From NCBI GenBank assembly GCA_014804245.1, contig JAAVAE010000008.1:1-55995 (forward strand): 55,995 nt of DNA. The letters are read 5' to 3'. Below the pieces are notes generated by a model. That model did no database searches. It was not told the DNA's origin and saw only the letters and a list, made by a program, of their open reading frames with translations. The stretch's first letter is position 1, and each line of letters starts with the position of its first letter. Made by a program: the position numbers and the translations under genes. Shown here in pieces: positions 18,159-28,245 of the stretch. The DNA is from Lachnospiraceae bacterium. Its GTDB lineage: Bacteria > Bacillota > Clostridia > Lachnospirales > Lachnospiraceae.

Positions 18159-18443
18159 TTATATCTCTTGTATTGTTACCGCAATCGTATCACCTGCATA
18201 TTTTCGCATTTTATCCTGAATATCTTTACGCACACCGATAATATAGCAAATAGAGCCATCAGGATTTTTAATTCCCATATTTACAATGCTGCCATTATAT
18301 GGAACGCCATCAAAAGTAGCCTGTACTTTTACCCTGCCCTTTCCAAATTCTTTTCTTATATCATAAGGGAATTTAACATATGCCCCATTTTTTTCAGGTA
18401 CCGGTTCAATAACAGCTTCGAATTTATATATCTTATGATTCAT
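18159..18443 (-). CDS. DUF1905-family small protein
   Basis: A 94-residue protein with the compact beta fold pattern of DUF1905: YKFEAVIEPVPEKNGAYVKFP, RVKVQATFDGVPYNGSIVNM, GVRKDIQDKMRKYAGD. The family is often annotated as a small barrel; function unknown. AGAGG lies upstream. It belongs to the accessory cluster between argC and argJ. Confidence 0.75.
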   Translation of the reverse strand: MNHKIYKFEAVIEPVPEKNGAYVKFPYDIRKEFGKGRVKVQATFDGVPYNGSIVNMGIKNPDGSICYIIGVRKDIQDKMRKYAGDTIAVTIQEI

Positions 18444-18516
18444 AACTAATTAACCTCTTTAAAAAACAAATATCTATTTCAGCCTTCTCCTGCTCGTTTA
18501 TTTGTTCTCTCCTGAC

Positions 18517-18723
18517 TTAATCAATTTTGTCAAATATGACTGTCTGCTCTTTCATAGATATTTTTGCCACCTTATATCCGTATTCTGTCAGTTCCTTTTT
18601 ATATTTTAGAAAAGAATGATCTATCGGTGTCCCTCCAATTGCCTGTATTTCTTCAAAAGATAATTTGAAAGACTGATTTCCGTTTTTCTGCACATATTCC
18701 CACAAGGAGCTATATTTACTCAT
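18517..18723 (-). CDS. Conserved small hypothetical protein
   Basis: A 68-residue protein beginning MSKYSSLWEYVQKNGNQSFK and containing FEEIQAIGGTPIDHSFLKYKKEL. I recognise this as a small protein common in Clostridia, sometimes placed in DUF7662, with a helix-turn-helix-like layout but no proven role. The ribosome site is poor (AAAG next to the ATG). No signal or membrane segment is present. Confidence 0.6.
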   Translation of the reverse strand: MSKYSSLWEYVQKNGNQSFKLSFEEIQAIGGTPIDHSFLKYKKELTEYGYKVAKISMKEQTVIFDKID

Positions 18724-18786
18724 CTTTCTTTAATCCATTCCTGTCATAACCGCGTTCAAAATAAGCTGATAGACTTATGTACCCCA

Positions 18787-19143
18787 TCAATCTGATTTTG
18801 ACCAGATTAACTGTCCGCCAAACCATACATTTTCAATTGCTTCCAAATCAATCGTTGTTTCATAGCTTCCTCCATCAAATAAAGGCGACACCAGTACCTT
18901 TCTTGCTGTGATAGATAGTGTATTGCCCTCTTGTTCAATTTTCCATCCCCGAAATGCAATCGCAGATTCCACGGATTCTATTCGCAGCTCTAGATTCTGA
19001 CCATCCACAACAGTAGAGCAATATACTTGAGCATTGTCAACTGGTTCACCGATAATGTAGAGTTTCAAAAAAAATCCCAAAGCAACAAATACCAATATTC
19101 CGCTTATAATAGCTGCGGCTTTTTTATAATAACCAGTTTTCAT
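18787..19143 (-). CDS. Membrane-anchored small protein with PH-like extracytoplasmic domain
   Basis: A 118-residue protein starting MKTGYYKKAAAIISGILVFV at 19143, with GGGGGATAGG six nt upstream. One helix (about 8-30) anchors an extracytoplasmic region rich in beta strands: VYCSTVVDGQNLELRIES, AIAFRGWKIEQEGNTLSITARK, TIDLEAIENVWFGGQLIW. Its anchor resembles that of the gene at 20578-21123 (YKKIIAIIAGIAVIAALG), suggesting the two arose together. Function unknown. Confidence 0.6.
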   Translation of the reverse strand: MKTGYYKKAAAIISGILVFVALGFFLKLYIIGEPVDNAQVYCSTVVDGQNLELRIESVESAIAFRGWKIEQEGNTLSITARKVLVSPLFDGGSYETTIDLEAIENVWFGGQLIWSKSD

Positions 19144-19216
19144 ACCTATCCCCCTGCATACAACAGACCACATCTACTGTACTGCGTTAAGATTTCCAAC
19201 TTCCGGCATTGTATTC

Positions 19217-20569
<1,353 letters not shown>

Positions 20570-20577
20570 TCAGATAA

Positions 20578-21123
20578 TCAAAAAACGGGCTGCGCCCAAA
20601 CAACTCCCTGACACTCCAATTGCGATGCATAGGGAATCTGATTAACACCTGCCGCCCTGTCTCCCTCTTCATACTGTGCATACAAAATCACATATTTTCC
20701 CTCTTCAGGGTGAAACAACAAATCCATCGACACATCATGATCGTTCTGGGAAATTACAGCATTGTAATATCCGCCGTCTATAGGATAGATTCTCTCCGCC
20801 GTCCAATGATCTAAAGTAAAGTCATATCCTACCCGCCTGCCATAATCGCGCAAAATATAAGTTATCTCCGAATAAATCCACCAATGGTATCCCTGCCCAT
20901 CTCGTGATGCCATGAAGTCATGCATATATACGAAATCATCTACCTTCTCATAAGAAGACCATATGATCGAACTAATGTTAGACTGCACGGCTTTTTGATC
21001 CGCAGCGCACTTTCCCTGCGCTGCAACTTTTTCTGTATTGAAAACTCCTAGAGCAGCAATCACTGCTATTCCAGCAATTATGGCTATTATTTTTTTATAA
21101 CGACTGCTTTTCCTTATCTTCAT
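20578..21123 (-). CDS. Secreted or membrane-anchored hypothetical protein
   Basis: A 181-residue protein with GGGAGAGG before its ATG and one N-terminal hydrophobic segment (about 10-28, IIAIIAGIAVIAALGVF) that could be a signal peptide ending near VAAQG. The exported part contains aromatic-rich stretches (YHWWIYSEITYILRDYGRRV, GGYYNAVIS) with no motif I recognise. It is the first of the accessory genes downstream of argC. The anchor is similar to that of the protein at 18787-19143. Confidence 0.55.
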   Translation of the reverse strand: MKIRKSSRYKKIIAIIAGIAVIAALGVFNTEKVAAQGKCAADQKAVQSNISSIIWSSYEKVDDFVYMHDFMASRDGQGYHWWIYSEITYILRDYGRRVGYDFTLDHWTAERIYPIDGGYYNAVISQNDHDVSMDLLFHPEEGKYVILYAQYEEGDRAAGVNQIPYASQLECQGVVWAQPVF

Positions 21124-21211
21124 GCTGCCCTCTCCCTATATTCTCTTGACAAAATCATTTTCACCTGTTATTCTTACTTACAAAAGAGAGACGAAGTTTA
21201 CCACCGTACAG

Positions 21212-21350
21212 CTATTGCTCATGCGGCTTGCTCGTTTCTTTTTTTGTTCTCACAAGGTCATACAAATATTGTTTTCCATCTTCATCACACCTTACAAGCA
21301 TTCTTGTCAAAAAAATATTATATCGTTCTAAATTTCCTTTTTCTTCATGC
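21212..21350 (-). pseudogene. Possible decayed gene tail between argC and the accessory genes
   Basis: A strong ribosome site and ATG (GGAGGTGTAGGC, ATG at 21338) lead only to a six-codon peptide in their own frame. The next frame encodes an unbroken 40-residue stretch, NLERYNIFLTRMLVRCDEDG then KQYLYDLVRTKKETSKPHEQ, ending at TAG (21212). This looks like the C-terminal tail of a real protein that has lost its body or suffered a frameshift. I half-recognise the ending as one found in mobile-element proteins but cannot prove it. Confidence 0.3.
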
Positions 21351-22310
21351 CTACACCTCCAATGCAAGCCCCTTATCCTCCTCACACCCAAGCATAATAT
21401 TAAGGCATTGGATTGCCGCACCGGACGCACCTTTTCCTAAATTATCAAACCTTGTGCTCACCAGTACTCTGTCCTCATTTCCCGTCACATAGATTTCGAT
21501 ACCGTCCCATCCTGCACAGGCATTGCCTGAAAGGAATCCATTGTAATCTGCCTCCTTGCCAAAAGGCATTACCTTTACAAATTTCCCGCCGGAATAATAC
21601 TCACTTAAAAATGCATGAATTTCCTCAGGTCGTTGTGCTTTTGAAAGCATATCCGTATAAAAAGGAGTGGTGAGCAACATCCCGCTATAATAATCACATA
21701 TAATAGGAGAAAACAGCGGCGTTTTTAAAAGCCCGGTAATCTTCTGCATTTCCTTTAAATGCTTGTGATTCTGAGTAAGGGCATACTCCCTTGGCGCGTC
21801 AAGTTCTCTATCCCGTTCCTTTGCCTCATAGACGGCAATCGTCTTCTTACCGGCTCCGCTGTAGCCCGACATTGCAAACGCCGAAACCGGATAATCCGCC
21901 GGCAGGATTCCTCCCGCAATCAACGGATAGATAATCGTGATAAATCCGGTAGCATAGCATCCCGGCACGGCAATACGCTTTCCTTCCCTGATTTTTTGTC
22001 TATGTACCTCAGACAATTCCGGGAACCCATATGCCCAGCCATCCTGCGTCCTATGTGCCGTCGATGTGTCTATGATTTTCACATTTTCGTTCTCTACAAG
22101 ACTTACTGATTCCCTCGCCGCATCATCAGGAAGACAAAGGAACGTAATATCTGATTCATTAATCAGCCTTTTTCTCTCTCCCACATCTTTTCTAAGTTCG
22201 GAATCAATATGCAACAGTTCGATATCATCCCGCCCCTCAAATCGCTCATATATCCGAAGACCCGTGGTTCCTTCACTTCCGTCAATAAATATTTTTGTTT
22301 TCACGCTCAT
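21351..22310 (-). CDS. argC: N-acetyl-gamma-glutamyl-phosphate reductase (type 2)
   Basis: A 319-residue NADP-dependent reductase for the third step of arginine synthesis. The short length, KIFIDGSEGTTGLRIYERF start, PGCYATGF active-site cysteine segment and SGYSGAGKK mark the shorter type-2 subfamily rather than the 340-residue type 1. GAGAGGAGAAAG precedes the ATG. It diverges from argG, and the 560-nt gap holds the arginine control sites. argJ, normally next, lies beyond the accessory cluster. Confidence 0.92.
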   Translation of the reverse strand: MSVKTKIFIDGSEGTTGLRIYERFEGRDDIELLHIDSELRKDVGERKRLINESDITFLCLPDDAARESVSLVENENVKIIDTSTAHRTQDGWAYGFPELSEVHRQKIREGKRIAVPGCYATGFITIIYPLIAGGILPADYPVSAFAMSGYSGAGKKTIAVYEAKERDRELDAPREYALTQNHKHLKEMQKITGLLKTPLFSPIICDYYSGMLLTTPFYTDMLSKAQRPEEIHAFLSEYYSGGKFVKVMPFGKEADYNGFLSGNACAGWDGIEIYVTGNEDRVLVSTRFDNLGKGASGAAIQCLNIMLGCEEDKGLALEV

Positions 22311-22597
22311 AACTTTCTCCTCTCGATTTTCATACTACATTTTGCGTACCAAACGCAGATTATTATCCCTCTTAATAAATAGATACATTAACATCACAAA
22401 TGTAAACAAAAAAGATATCATTAACACATATTGTATTCCCTTTGATTACTCTGGCAGCCAACCGCTTTTATTACATTCCTCATCCATTTCTCACTCTTCC
22501 CGCATCATTCTTTCATCACAAAATCAAATGAGACACAAAATAACTATACTCTTTCTTCTATAAAATCTCAACATTTTTAACATACATAGCCTTACCT

Positions 22598-22647
22598 GAA
22601 GTAACAGTCCAGCCCTATACCCTGAGTCAAGGCTGGACTGTTACTTC
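22598..22647. repeat. 17-bp perfect hairpin in the argC-argG divergent region
   Basis: GAAGTAACAGTCCAGCC at 22598-22614 is followed after a 16-nt loop by its exact reverse complement at 22631-22647. Neither side carries a T-run, and both flanking genes are transcribed away from it, so it does not terminate a known gene. It may insulate the two promoters or end a short unseen transcript. The remainder of 22311-22597 shows no supportable gene. Confidence 0.7.
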
Positions 22648-22688
22648 CAAACCACATCCTCTTCGCTACTCGAATTATTATACACATT

Positions 22689-22772
22689 TTATGCATAATA
22701 TTCAATACCTTTTATTTTTTATGCATAAAACTGAAAATTTATTTTGATTTTATGCATAAATAGGTATTGCAT
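22689..22772. promoter_or_regulatory. Three phased ARG-box-like operators upstream of argG
   Basis: The palindrome TTATGCATAA occurs at 22689-22698, 22719-22728 and 22750-22759, spaced 30 and 31 nt, about three helical turns. The first continues as ATTCAAT, giving an 18-bp match to the ArgR/AhrC ARG box (TATGCATAATATTCAAT-like). The third continues into ATTGCAT, which overlaps the argG -35. ArgR hexamers bind pairs of such boxes, so arginine-dependent repression of argG, and possibly of divergent argC, is likely (inference). Confidence 0.75.
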
Positions 22773-22795
22773 TTCTAATCAATCTGTTGTATATT
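22767..22795 (+). promoter_or_regulatory. argG promoter
   Basis: TTGCAT (22767-22772), a 17-nt spacer and TATATT (22790-22795) place the transcript start near 22802. The -35 overlaps the third ARG box. The leader to the ATG at 22871 is about 70 nt and includes GGAGG nine nt before the start. Confidence 0.75.
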
Positions 22796-22870
22796 GTCAA
22801 AGGAAAGCCGCGAAGCGTGGCAGTGTTTGTTTGGCACTAAATATAAAAACAATTATGGAGGCATTTAATT

Positions 22871-24091
22871 ATGAAAGAAAAAGTCATTTTAGCGTATTCA
22901 GGCGGACTTGACACCACAGCCATCATCCCTTGGCTAAAGGAAAATTTTAATTATGAAGTAGTCTGCGTCTGCATCGACTGCGGACAGGCGGAAGAATTAG
23001 ACGGGCTTGAAGAGAGGGCCAAATTCTGCGGCGCTGAAAAATTATACATACTGGATGTAACAGACGAGTTCTGTGACGAATATATTGTTCCCTGCGTACA
23101 GGCTCATGCCGTATACGAGAACAAATATCTCCTTGGAACCTCTATGGCAAGACCGCTTATTGCAAAGAAGCTGGTTGAAATCGCCCGCAAAGAAGGTGCA
23201 ACTGCCATCTGCCACGGCGCTACCGGCAAGGGAAATGACCAGATTCGTTTCGAACTCGGCATCAAAGCGCTTGCACCTGATATCAAGATCATTGCAGCTT
23301 GGAGAAATGACAAGTGGACCTTAGATTCCCGTGAATCAGAAATCGAATACTGTAAAGCCCACGGTATTGATCTTCCTTTCTCTGCTGATTCAAGCTACAG
23401 CCGTGACCGCAATCTGTGGCATATCAGCCATGAAGGACTGGAACTGGAAGATCCTGCAAATGAGCCGAACTTTGAACATCTTCTTGTGCTCGGCACCACA
23501 CCCGAAAAGGCTCCCGAAGAGGGCGAATATGTTACAATGACTTTTGAAAAAGGTGTTCCTACCTCTGTAAATGGGAAAAAGATGAAAGTTTCCGACATCA
23601 TCCGCGAACTGAATGCGCTGGGCGGCAAACATGGCATCGGTATTGTTGACATTGTAGAGAACCGTGTTGTCGGCATGAAGTCCAGAGGTGTTTATGAAAC
23701 CCCCGGCGGAACAATTCTTTATGAAGCACACCAGCAGTTGGAGGAACTGATTCTTGACCGCGATACCTACGCTGCCAAGATGGATATGGGAAATAAACTG
23801 GCACAGATCGTATACGAGGGCAAATGGTTCTCACCTCTTCGCGAAGCTGTTCAGGCTTTCATTGAATCAACACAGCAGTATGTAACAGGTGAAGTGAAGT
23901 TCAAGCTTTACAAAGGCAATATCATCAAAGCCGGCACTACTTCTCCCTACTCCCTGTATAATGAAAGCATCGCTTCCTTTACCACCGGTGACCTCTATGA
24001 CCACCATGATGCTGAAGGCTTTATCAATCTGTTTGGTCTTTCCACCAAAGTTCGTGCCCTTAAGATGCAGGAACGCGGAGATCTTAAATAA
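22871..24091 (+). CDS. argG: Argininosuccinate synthase
   Basis: A 406-residue ATP-dependent enzyme that joins citrulline and aspartate. The N-terminal ATP pyrophosphatase loop is VILAYSGGLDTTAIIPWL. Aspartate/citrulline contacts appear in YLLGTSMARPLI, HGATGKGNDQIRFE and SSYSRDRNLWHISHEG. Length is normal. GGAGG precedes the ATG. No argH is visible in the window; the downstream neighbour is a DUF1294 gene whose ribosome site overlaps the argG stop. Expression is likely under ArgR control. Confidence 0.96.
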   Translation: MKEKVILAYSGGLDTTAIIPWLKENFNYEVVCVCIDCGQAEELDGLEERAKFCGAEKLYILDVTDEFCDEYIVPCVQAHAVYENKYLLGTSMARPLIAKKLVEIARKEGATAICHGATGKGNDQIRFELGIKALAPDIKIIAAWRNDKWTLDSRESEIEYCKAHGIDLPFSADSSYSRDRNLWHISHEGLELEDPANEPNFEHLLVLGTTPEKAPEEGEYVTMTFEKGVPTSVNGKKMKVSDIIRELNALGGKHGIGIVDIVENRVVGMKSRGVYETPGGTILYEAHQQLEELILDRDTYAAKMDMGNKLAQIVYEGKWFSPLREAVQAFIESTQQYVTGEVKFKLYKGNIIKAGTTSPYSLYNESIASFTTGDLYDHHDAEGFINLFGLSTKVRALKMQERGDLK

Positions 24092-24104
24092 AGGACTTGT
24101 TTTT

Positions 24105-24398
24105 ATGGATGTGATCACACTTTTATCATCCTATTTTATAGGAATCAATTTAATTGGTTTTGCCCTGATGGGCATCGACAAATATAAAGCAAAAAAAAGG
24201 GCCTTCCGGATTCCGGAAGCAACCCTTTTTATCATTGCGATTATCGGCGGAAGCATAGGTTCCATTATTGGAATGTATGCTTTTCGTCATAAGACAAGGC
24301 ACCGCTCTTTCGTGTACGGAATGCCTTTTATTCTTATTTTGCAGATAGCCCTTATTGTGGCAATCTTAAATGCACCGATTGAAATTTCTGTACTATAA
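24105..24398 (+). CDS. DUF1294 small membrane protein
   Basis: A 97-residue protein with three membrane segments and the DUF1294 signature FALMGIDKYKAKKRAFRIPE followed by GGSIGSIIGMYAFRHKT. The start at 24105 has AAGGA nine nt upstream, overlapping the argG stop; a longer frame reaches back inside argG. The family's function is unknown. Its stop overlaps the stop of the convergent degV gene by 6 nt. Confidence 0.88.
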   Translation: MDVITLLSSYFIGINLIGFALMGIDKYKAKKRAFRIPEATLFIIAIIGGSIGSIIGMYAFRHKTRHRSFVYGMPFILILQIALIVAILNAPIEISVL

Positions 24399-25229
24399 TG
24401 TGACGATTACCCCGCCATCATTGGCATACATACTGCTGACACCTCTGGTATCCATAATAAGTGTGCCCTTTACCTTTATCTTGGAAAGAATCATCTGCCG
24501 CACACTCTCTGCACGTTCCAGACAATTACAGTGGGTAATCATCAAGGTTCTTTCCTCTGGATGAACTGCCTGCGCAGCGACAGTATCCGCCATCTTAGCA
24601 AGCGCCTTCTTAATTCCAATTGCCTGACCGAGCTGAATAATCTCCCCCTTATTGGAACCCATCACAGGCTTGATGCTTAATGTAGATGCCACCAATGCCT
24701 TTACTTTGCTAAGCCGTCCGTTCTTTCGCAGCGTCTCAAGATTATCAAGCACAAAATAGGTTTTCATTTTATCTCTATACTCATTCAGTTTCCTGCAGAT
24801 TTCTTCAAAAGGAAGCCCTGCCTCAGACCATTCTACAGCCTTCTGCACCAGCTGGGTTTCCCCGCAGCTTGCAGACTCCGAATCACATACAAAGATATTT
24901 TTTCCCCCATGCTCCTCATGATAAAGCTTTTTGCCAAGTTCCGCACTATTATAGCTTCCGCTTAGTTTTGATGATAGAGTAAAGACGAACACATTCTCAG
25001 CATCCGTCTGATAGGACTCTTTATACTTTTCCGGAGAAGGACAGGAAGACTTAGGACATTTGGGGGAAGCTGCCACCTTCTTAAGAAATTGTGCCTGATC
25101 AAAGCTGTCGTCATCCATAATCAATTCATTTTCCACTTCCAACCCTAAGGGAACACGCTCATATCTGGAATCATTTTCATATTCCTTAGGAAATTCACAG
25201 CAACTATCCGCCACAATTTTATAACTCAT
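24393..25229 (-). CDS. DegV-family fatty-acid-binding protein
   Basis: A 278-residue DegV protein that binds a fatty acid between two domains and, in Firmicutes, can supply it to fatty acid kinase (FakB role). The start at 25229 (MSYKIVADSCCEFP) has GGAGG five nt upstream. Features: KIVADSCCEFP opening, SKLSGSYNSAELG, SCGETQLVQKA, FVLDNLETLRKNGRLSK and the SIKPVMGSNKGEI segment. No fakA lies nearby. It is convergent with argG-DUF1294. Confidence 0.88.
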   Translation of the reverse strand: MSYKIVADSCCEFPKEYENDSRYERVPLGLEVENELIMDDDSFDQAQFLKKVAASPKCPKSSCPSPEKYKESYQTDAENVFVFTLSSKLSGSYNSAELGKKLYHEEHGGKNIFVCDSESASCGETQLVQKAVEWSEAGLPFEEICRKLNEYRDKMKTYFVLDNLETLRKNGRLSKVKALVASTLSIKPVMGSNKGEIIQLGQAIGIKKALAKMADTVAAQAVHPEERTLMITHCNCLERAESVRQMILSKIKVKGTLIMDTRGVSSMYANDGGVIVTL

Positions 25230-25380
25230 AACAACCTCCAGAACCATTTCACATAATCATCAATAACTATCGTACGTGGTTTTCATTACTACTTATGATA
25301 ACATAGAGTTTGAATCATGTAAAGTCTAATTCATAGAATCTCCATTTTTTCCGCAAATCATTCGTCTCTCCTTTTCTTCC

Positions 25381-25409
25381 TTGCACCTGGAAAAAAAATA
25401 TTATATGAT
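25381..25409 (+). promoter_or_regulatory. Promoter of the malic enzyme gene
   Basis: TTGCAC (25381-25386), a 17-nt A-rich spacer and TATGAT (25404-25409) lie about 50 nt before the ATG at 25462. Confidence 0.6.
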
Positions 25410-25461
25410 AGATGCAGATGTCAAAAAAAACACATGATCAAATAAAAAGTGAGGTATCATT

Positions 25462-26613
25462 ATGACTACAAACGAAAAAGCACTGATGCTCCATGAAAAG
25501 TGGAACGGCAAGCTTGAAACCATATCCAAGACCCCTGTTAAATCCAGAGAAGATTTATCCCTCGCCTACACCCCCGGCGTTGCAGAGCCTTGCAAAGTAA
25601 TTGCGCAGGATAAGGAAGCCGCCTACAAATACACCATGAAAGCCAACACAGTTGCAGTTGTTTCTGACGGCAGCGCTGTTCTGGGGCTTGGAAACATCGG
25701 TCCTTATGCTGCAATGCCCGTTATGGAAGGCAAGGCTGTACTCTTTAAAGAATTTGGAGGTGTCAATGCGGTACCCATCTGTCTGGATACCCAGGATACA
25801 GAAGAAATCATTAAGGCAGTCACCTATCTTGCTCCCGGATTTGGCGGAATCAATCTGGAGGATATCAGCGCACCCCGCTGTTTTGAAATTGAAGAGCGAT
25901 TAAAAGAAATCCTTGACATTCCCGTTTTCCACGATGACCAGCACGGAACTGCCATCGTGGTTTTAGCAGGTATTATCAATGCTCTTAAGGTTGTGGGCAA
26001 AAAGAAAGAGGATTGTAAAGTAGTGGTAAACGGTGCTGGAAGCGCCGGCGTTGCCATCACAAAACTGCTCTTAACCTATGGATTCCCCAATATCGTAATG
26101 TGCGACAAGGTAGGTATCGTCTCAAAAGACACAGAAGGTCTTAACTGGATGCAGCAGAAAATGACCCAGGTCACTAATCCCAATAATGAAACTGGTTCCT
26201 TAGCTGATGCCTTAAAGGGTGCAGATATTTTTGTGGGTGTTTCCGCCCCCAATATCGTCACCCCGGAAATGGTATCTTCCATGAATCCAGATGCCATCCT
26301 CTTTGCCATGGCAAATCCTGTTCCCGAAATCATGCCCGATATCGCCAAGGCTGCCGGCGCCAGAGTGGTTGGAACCGGACGGAGTGATTTCCCCAATCAG
26401 GTCAACAATGTAGTCGCTTTCCCCGGTATTTTCAAAGGCGCACTGGAGGGACGCGCCACCCAGATTACAGAAGAAATGAAGCTGGCTGCCGCCAACGCAA
26501 TCGCTTCTCTGGTTCCCGAAGACGAGTTAAATGAGGATAACATCATGCCTGAAGCTTTCAACCCCAAGGTTGCCGAACTTGTTGCCGAAGCCGTAAAATC
26601 CCATATTAGATAA
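25462..26613 (+). CDS. NAD(P)-dependent malic enzyme
   Basis: A 383-residue short-form malic enzyme, which decarboxylates malate to pyruvate. The catalytic tyrosine region is LSLAYTPGVAEPCKVI, and metal ligands lie in GFGGINLEDISAPRCFEIE and PVFHDDQHGTA. The dinucleotide fold is VVVNGAGSAGVAITKLLL. No phosphotransacetylase domain is fused, so this is the short bacterial type. GAGG lies 8 nt before the ATG. Seven nucleotides separate it from the radical SAM gene. Confidence 0.93.
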   Translation: MTTNEKALMLHEKWNGKLETISKTPVKSREDLSLAYTPGVAEPCKVIAQDKEAAYKYTMKANTVAVVSDGSAVLGLGNIGPYAAMPVMEGKAVLFKEFGGVNAVPICLDTQDTEEIIKAVTYLAPGFGGINLEDISAPRCFEIEERLKEILDIPVFHDDQHGTAIVVLAGIINALKVVGKKKEDCKVVVNGAGSAGVAITKLLLTYGFPNIVMCDKVGIVSKDTEGLNWMQQKMTQVTNPNNETGSLADALKGADIFVGVSAPNIVTPEMVSSMNPDAILFAMANPVPEIMPDIAKAAGARVVGTGRSDFPNQVNNVVAFPGIFKGALEGRATQITEEMKLAAANAIASLVPEDELNEDNIMPEAFNPKVAELVAEAVKSHIR

Positions 26614-26619
26614 TCAGCT

Positions 26620-27666
26620 ATGGAAAATCATTCCGCACAGCCTCCTAACCATATATGCAAAAGCTGGCATGGAAAACCCTATTATTCCCTGGATGCTTAC
26701 TGCAAGAACACTTACGGTGAAAAGCTATACAAAATATCCTTGGATGCAGGCTTGACCTGCCCTAACAGAGACGGCACTTTAGGTGAGCGGGGATGTATCT
26801 TCTGCAGCGCCGGCGGCAGCGGTGATTTTGCTGCTACCATAGGAAAACCTAGGGATGCTTTAGGTGCATCCTTTCCGGCAGATGATCTTGCCAGAAGATT
26901 TGATGCAGCCTGCCAAAAGGGACTTTCTTCTTTATCAGGGAAAAAGACCGGACAGCGTTTTATCGTATATTTCCAGGCATACACCAACACCTACGGACCT
27001 ATCGCATATTTGGAAAAGATATACCGCCTCGCTCTCGAAATGCCCTCAGCGGCAGGCATTTCCATCGCTACAAGACCGGACTGTCTTTCCCTGCCAGTCA
27101 TCGAACTTCTGATGCAGTTGAAGAAAGAATATGCTCCCAAGTTCATCTGGATAGAGCTGGGTCTCCAGACCGTTCACGAAGACACCGCTGCCTTTATCAG
27201 GCGGGGCTATTTCCTATCATGCTTTGAGGAAAGTATAAAAAGACTGAAAGAAGCCGGAATCCCAGTAATCGTACATGTCATTTTAGGGCTGCCGGGAGAG
27301 CGCCGGGAGGATATGCTATCTACCATTCATTACCTGAATGAACAGCCCGTCTGGGGAATCAAGCTTCAGCTTCTTCATATATTAAAGGGAACCGATTTAG
27401 GACTTCTGTGGGAAAAAGACCCGGAATCCTGCGGTTCTTTTCCCACTCTGGAGCTTTATCTTGAAACTCTGACAACTGCTCTGGAGCACCTTCGTCCTGA
27501 CATGGTCATTCACCGTCTCACAGGGGATGCCCCCAAGGCTTTACTGCTGTTTCCTCTCTGGAGCGCCAATAAACGCCTTGTGCTCAATACCCTGCACAGA
27601 CAATTGAAAGAACACGGTTCTTATCAGGGCAGATATTTTGAAAAAAGGAGGGATGAAAATGCATGA
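26620..27666 (+). CDS. TIGR01212/YhcC-family radical SAM protein
   Basis: A 348-residue radical SAM enzyme. Cluster-binding cysteines are in GLTCPNRDGT and GCIFCSAGG (CX11CXXC spacing typical of this family, not CX3CX2C). YFQAYTNTYGP, SIATRPDCL, WIELGLQT and HVILGLPGERREDM are diagnostic. Reaction not established here; relatives are linked to tRNA modification. There is no ribosome site before its ATG and only 7 nt after the malic enzyme stop, so translation may be coupled. Its end overlaps the next start by 8 nt. Confidence 0.9.
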   Translation: MENHSAQPPNHICKSWHGKPYYSLDAYCKNTYGEKLYKISLDAGLTCPNRDGTLGERGCIFCSAGGSGDFAATIGKPRDALGASFPADDLARRFDAACQKGLSSLSGKKTGQRFIVYFQAYTNTYGPIAYLEKIYRLALEMPSAAGISIATRPDCLSLPVIELLMQLKKEYAPKFIWIELGLQTVHEDTAAFIRRGYFLSCFEESIKRLKEAGIPVIVHVILGLPGERREDMLSTIHYLNEQPVWGIKLQLLHILKGTDLGLLWEKDPESCGSFPTLELYLETLTTALEHLRPDMVIHRLTGDAPKALLLFPLWSANKRLVLNTLHRQLKEHGSYQGRYFEKRRDENA

Positions 27667-28171
27667 CCCTTTTATGCTATACAAATTAATTGTACTTTAT
27701 ATGCTGAAACGAGTTGACTTTCCCCTAACCAAAGCACAAATCAGTGATTTCATATTGGGAAAGGAATATACGAATTTCCTCACCCTCCAACAGGTCATCG
27801 GAGAGCTCACCGAAGCCGGTCTTATTACGGCGCAATCCATCCGGAACCGCACACACTTAAGCATTACCAAAGAAGGGCAGGAAACGCTGAAATTCTTTGA
27901 AAATCAGATTGGAGACAGCATTAAGGCTGATATTGATGATTTTTTCAGGGAAAATGAAATTGACCTTAGGAATGAAGTGTCTATTCTCTCAGACTACTAT
28001 AAATCCACCTCCGGTGAATATGAAGCACATCTGACCGCAAAAGAGAAAGGTGTCAATTTGGTTGACATAACAATTTCTGTCCCCTCAGAGGAAACAGCTT
28101 CCTCTATTTGCGACAACTGGCAACGAAAAAACCAGGATATCTATCAATATTTGATTGCCCAGCTGTTCTAA
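27659..28171 (+). CDS. DUF4364 winged-helix protein
   Basis: A 170-residue protein starting MHDPFMLYKLIVLYMLKRVD at 27659, with GGAGGG about 7 nt upstream. Its N-terminal winged helix (LTKAQISDFILGK, LTLQQVIGELTEAGLI) and C-terminal sensing-type domain match DUF4364, a Clostridial family likely to be transcriptional regulators. It overlaps the upstream radical SAM gene by 8 nt, so the two are translated together. Target genes unknown. Confidence 0.87.
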   Translation: MHDPFMLYKLIVLYMLKRVDFPLTKAQISDFILGKEYTNFLTLQQVIGELTEAGLITAQSIRNRTHLSITKEGQETLKFFENQIGDSIKADIDDFFRENEIDLRNEVSILSDYYKSTSGEYEAHLTAKEKGVNLVDITISVPSEETASSICDNWQRKNQDIYQYLIAQLF

Positions 28172-28190
28172 GATCAATACTACAATCTGA

Positions 28191-28219
28191 AACGCCGACA
28201 CTGCACGTGTCGGCGTTTT
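28191..28219. terminator. Strong terminator between DUF4364 and DUF5722 genes
   Basis: AACGCCGACAC (28191-28201) pairs with GTGTCGGCGTT (28207-28217) around a 5-nt loop, followed by TTTT. It ends the plus-strand malic enzyme operon and may also stop the convergent DUF5722 transcript. Confidence 0.85.
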
Positions 28220-28245
28220 GACATAAACAGGGCATTGCCTGTCTG

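Noticed and set aside
22311-22420. argC promoter and ARG box
   Set aside because: Several weak hexamers can be drawn on the minus strand, none convincing, and no TTATGCATAA copy is present here.
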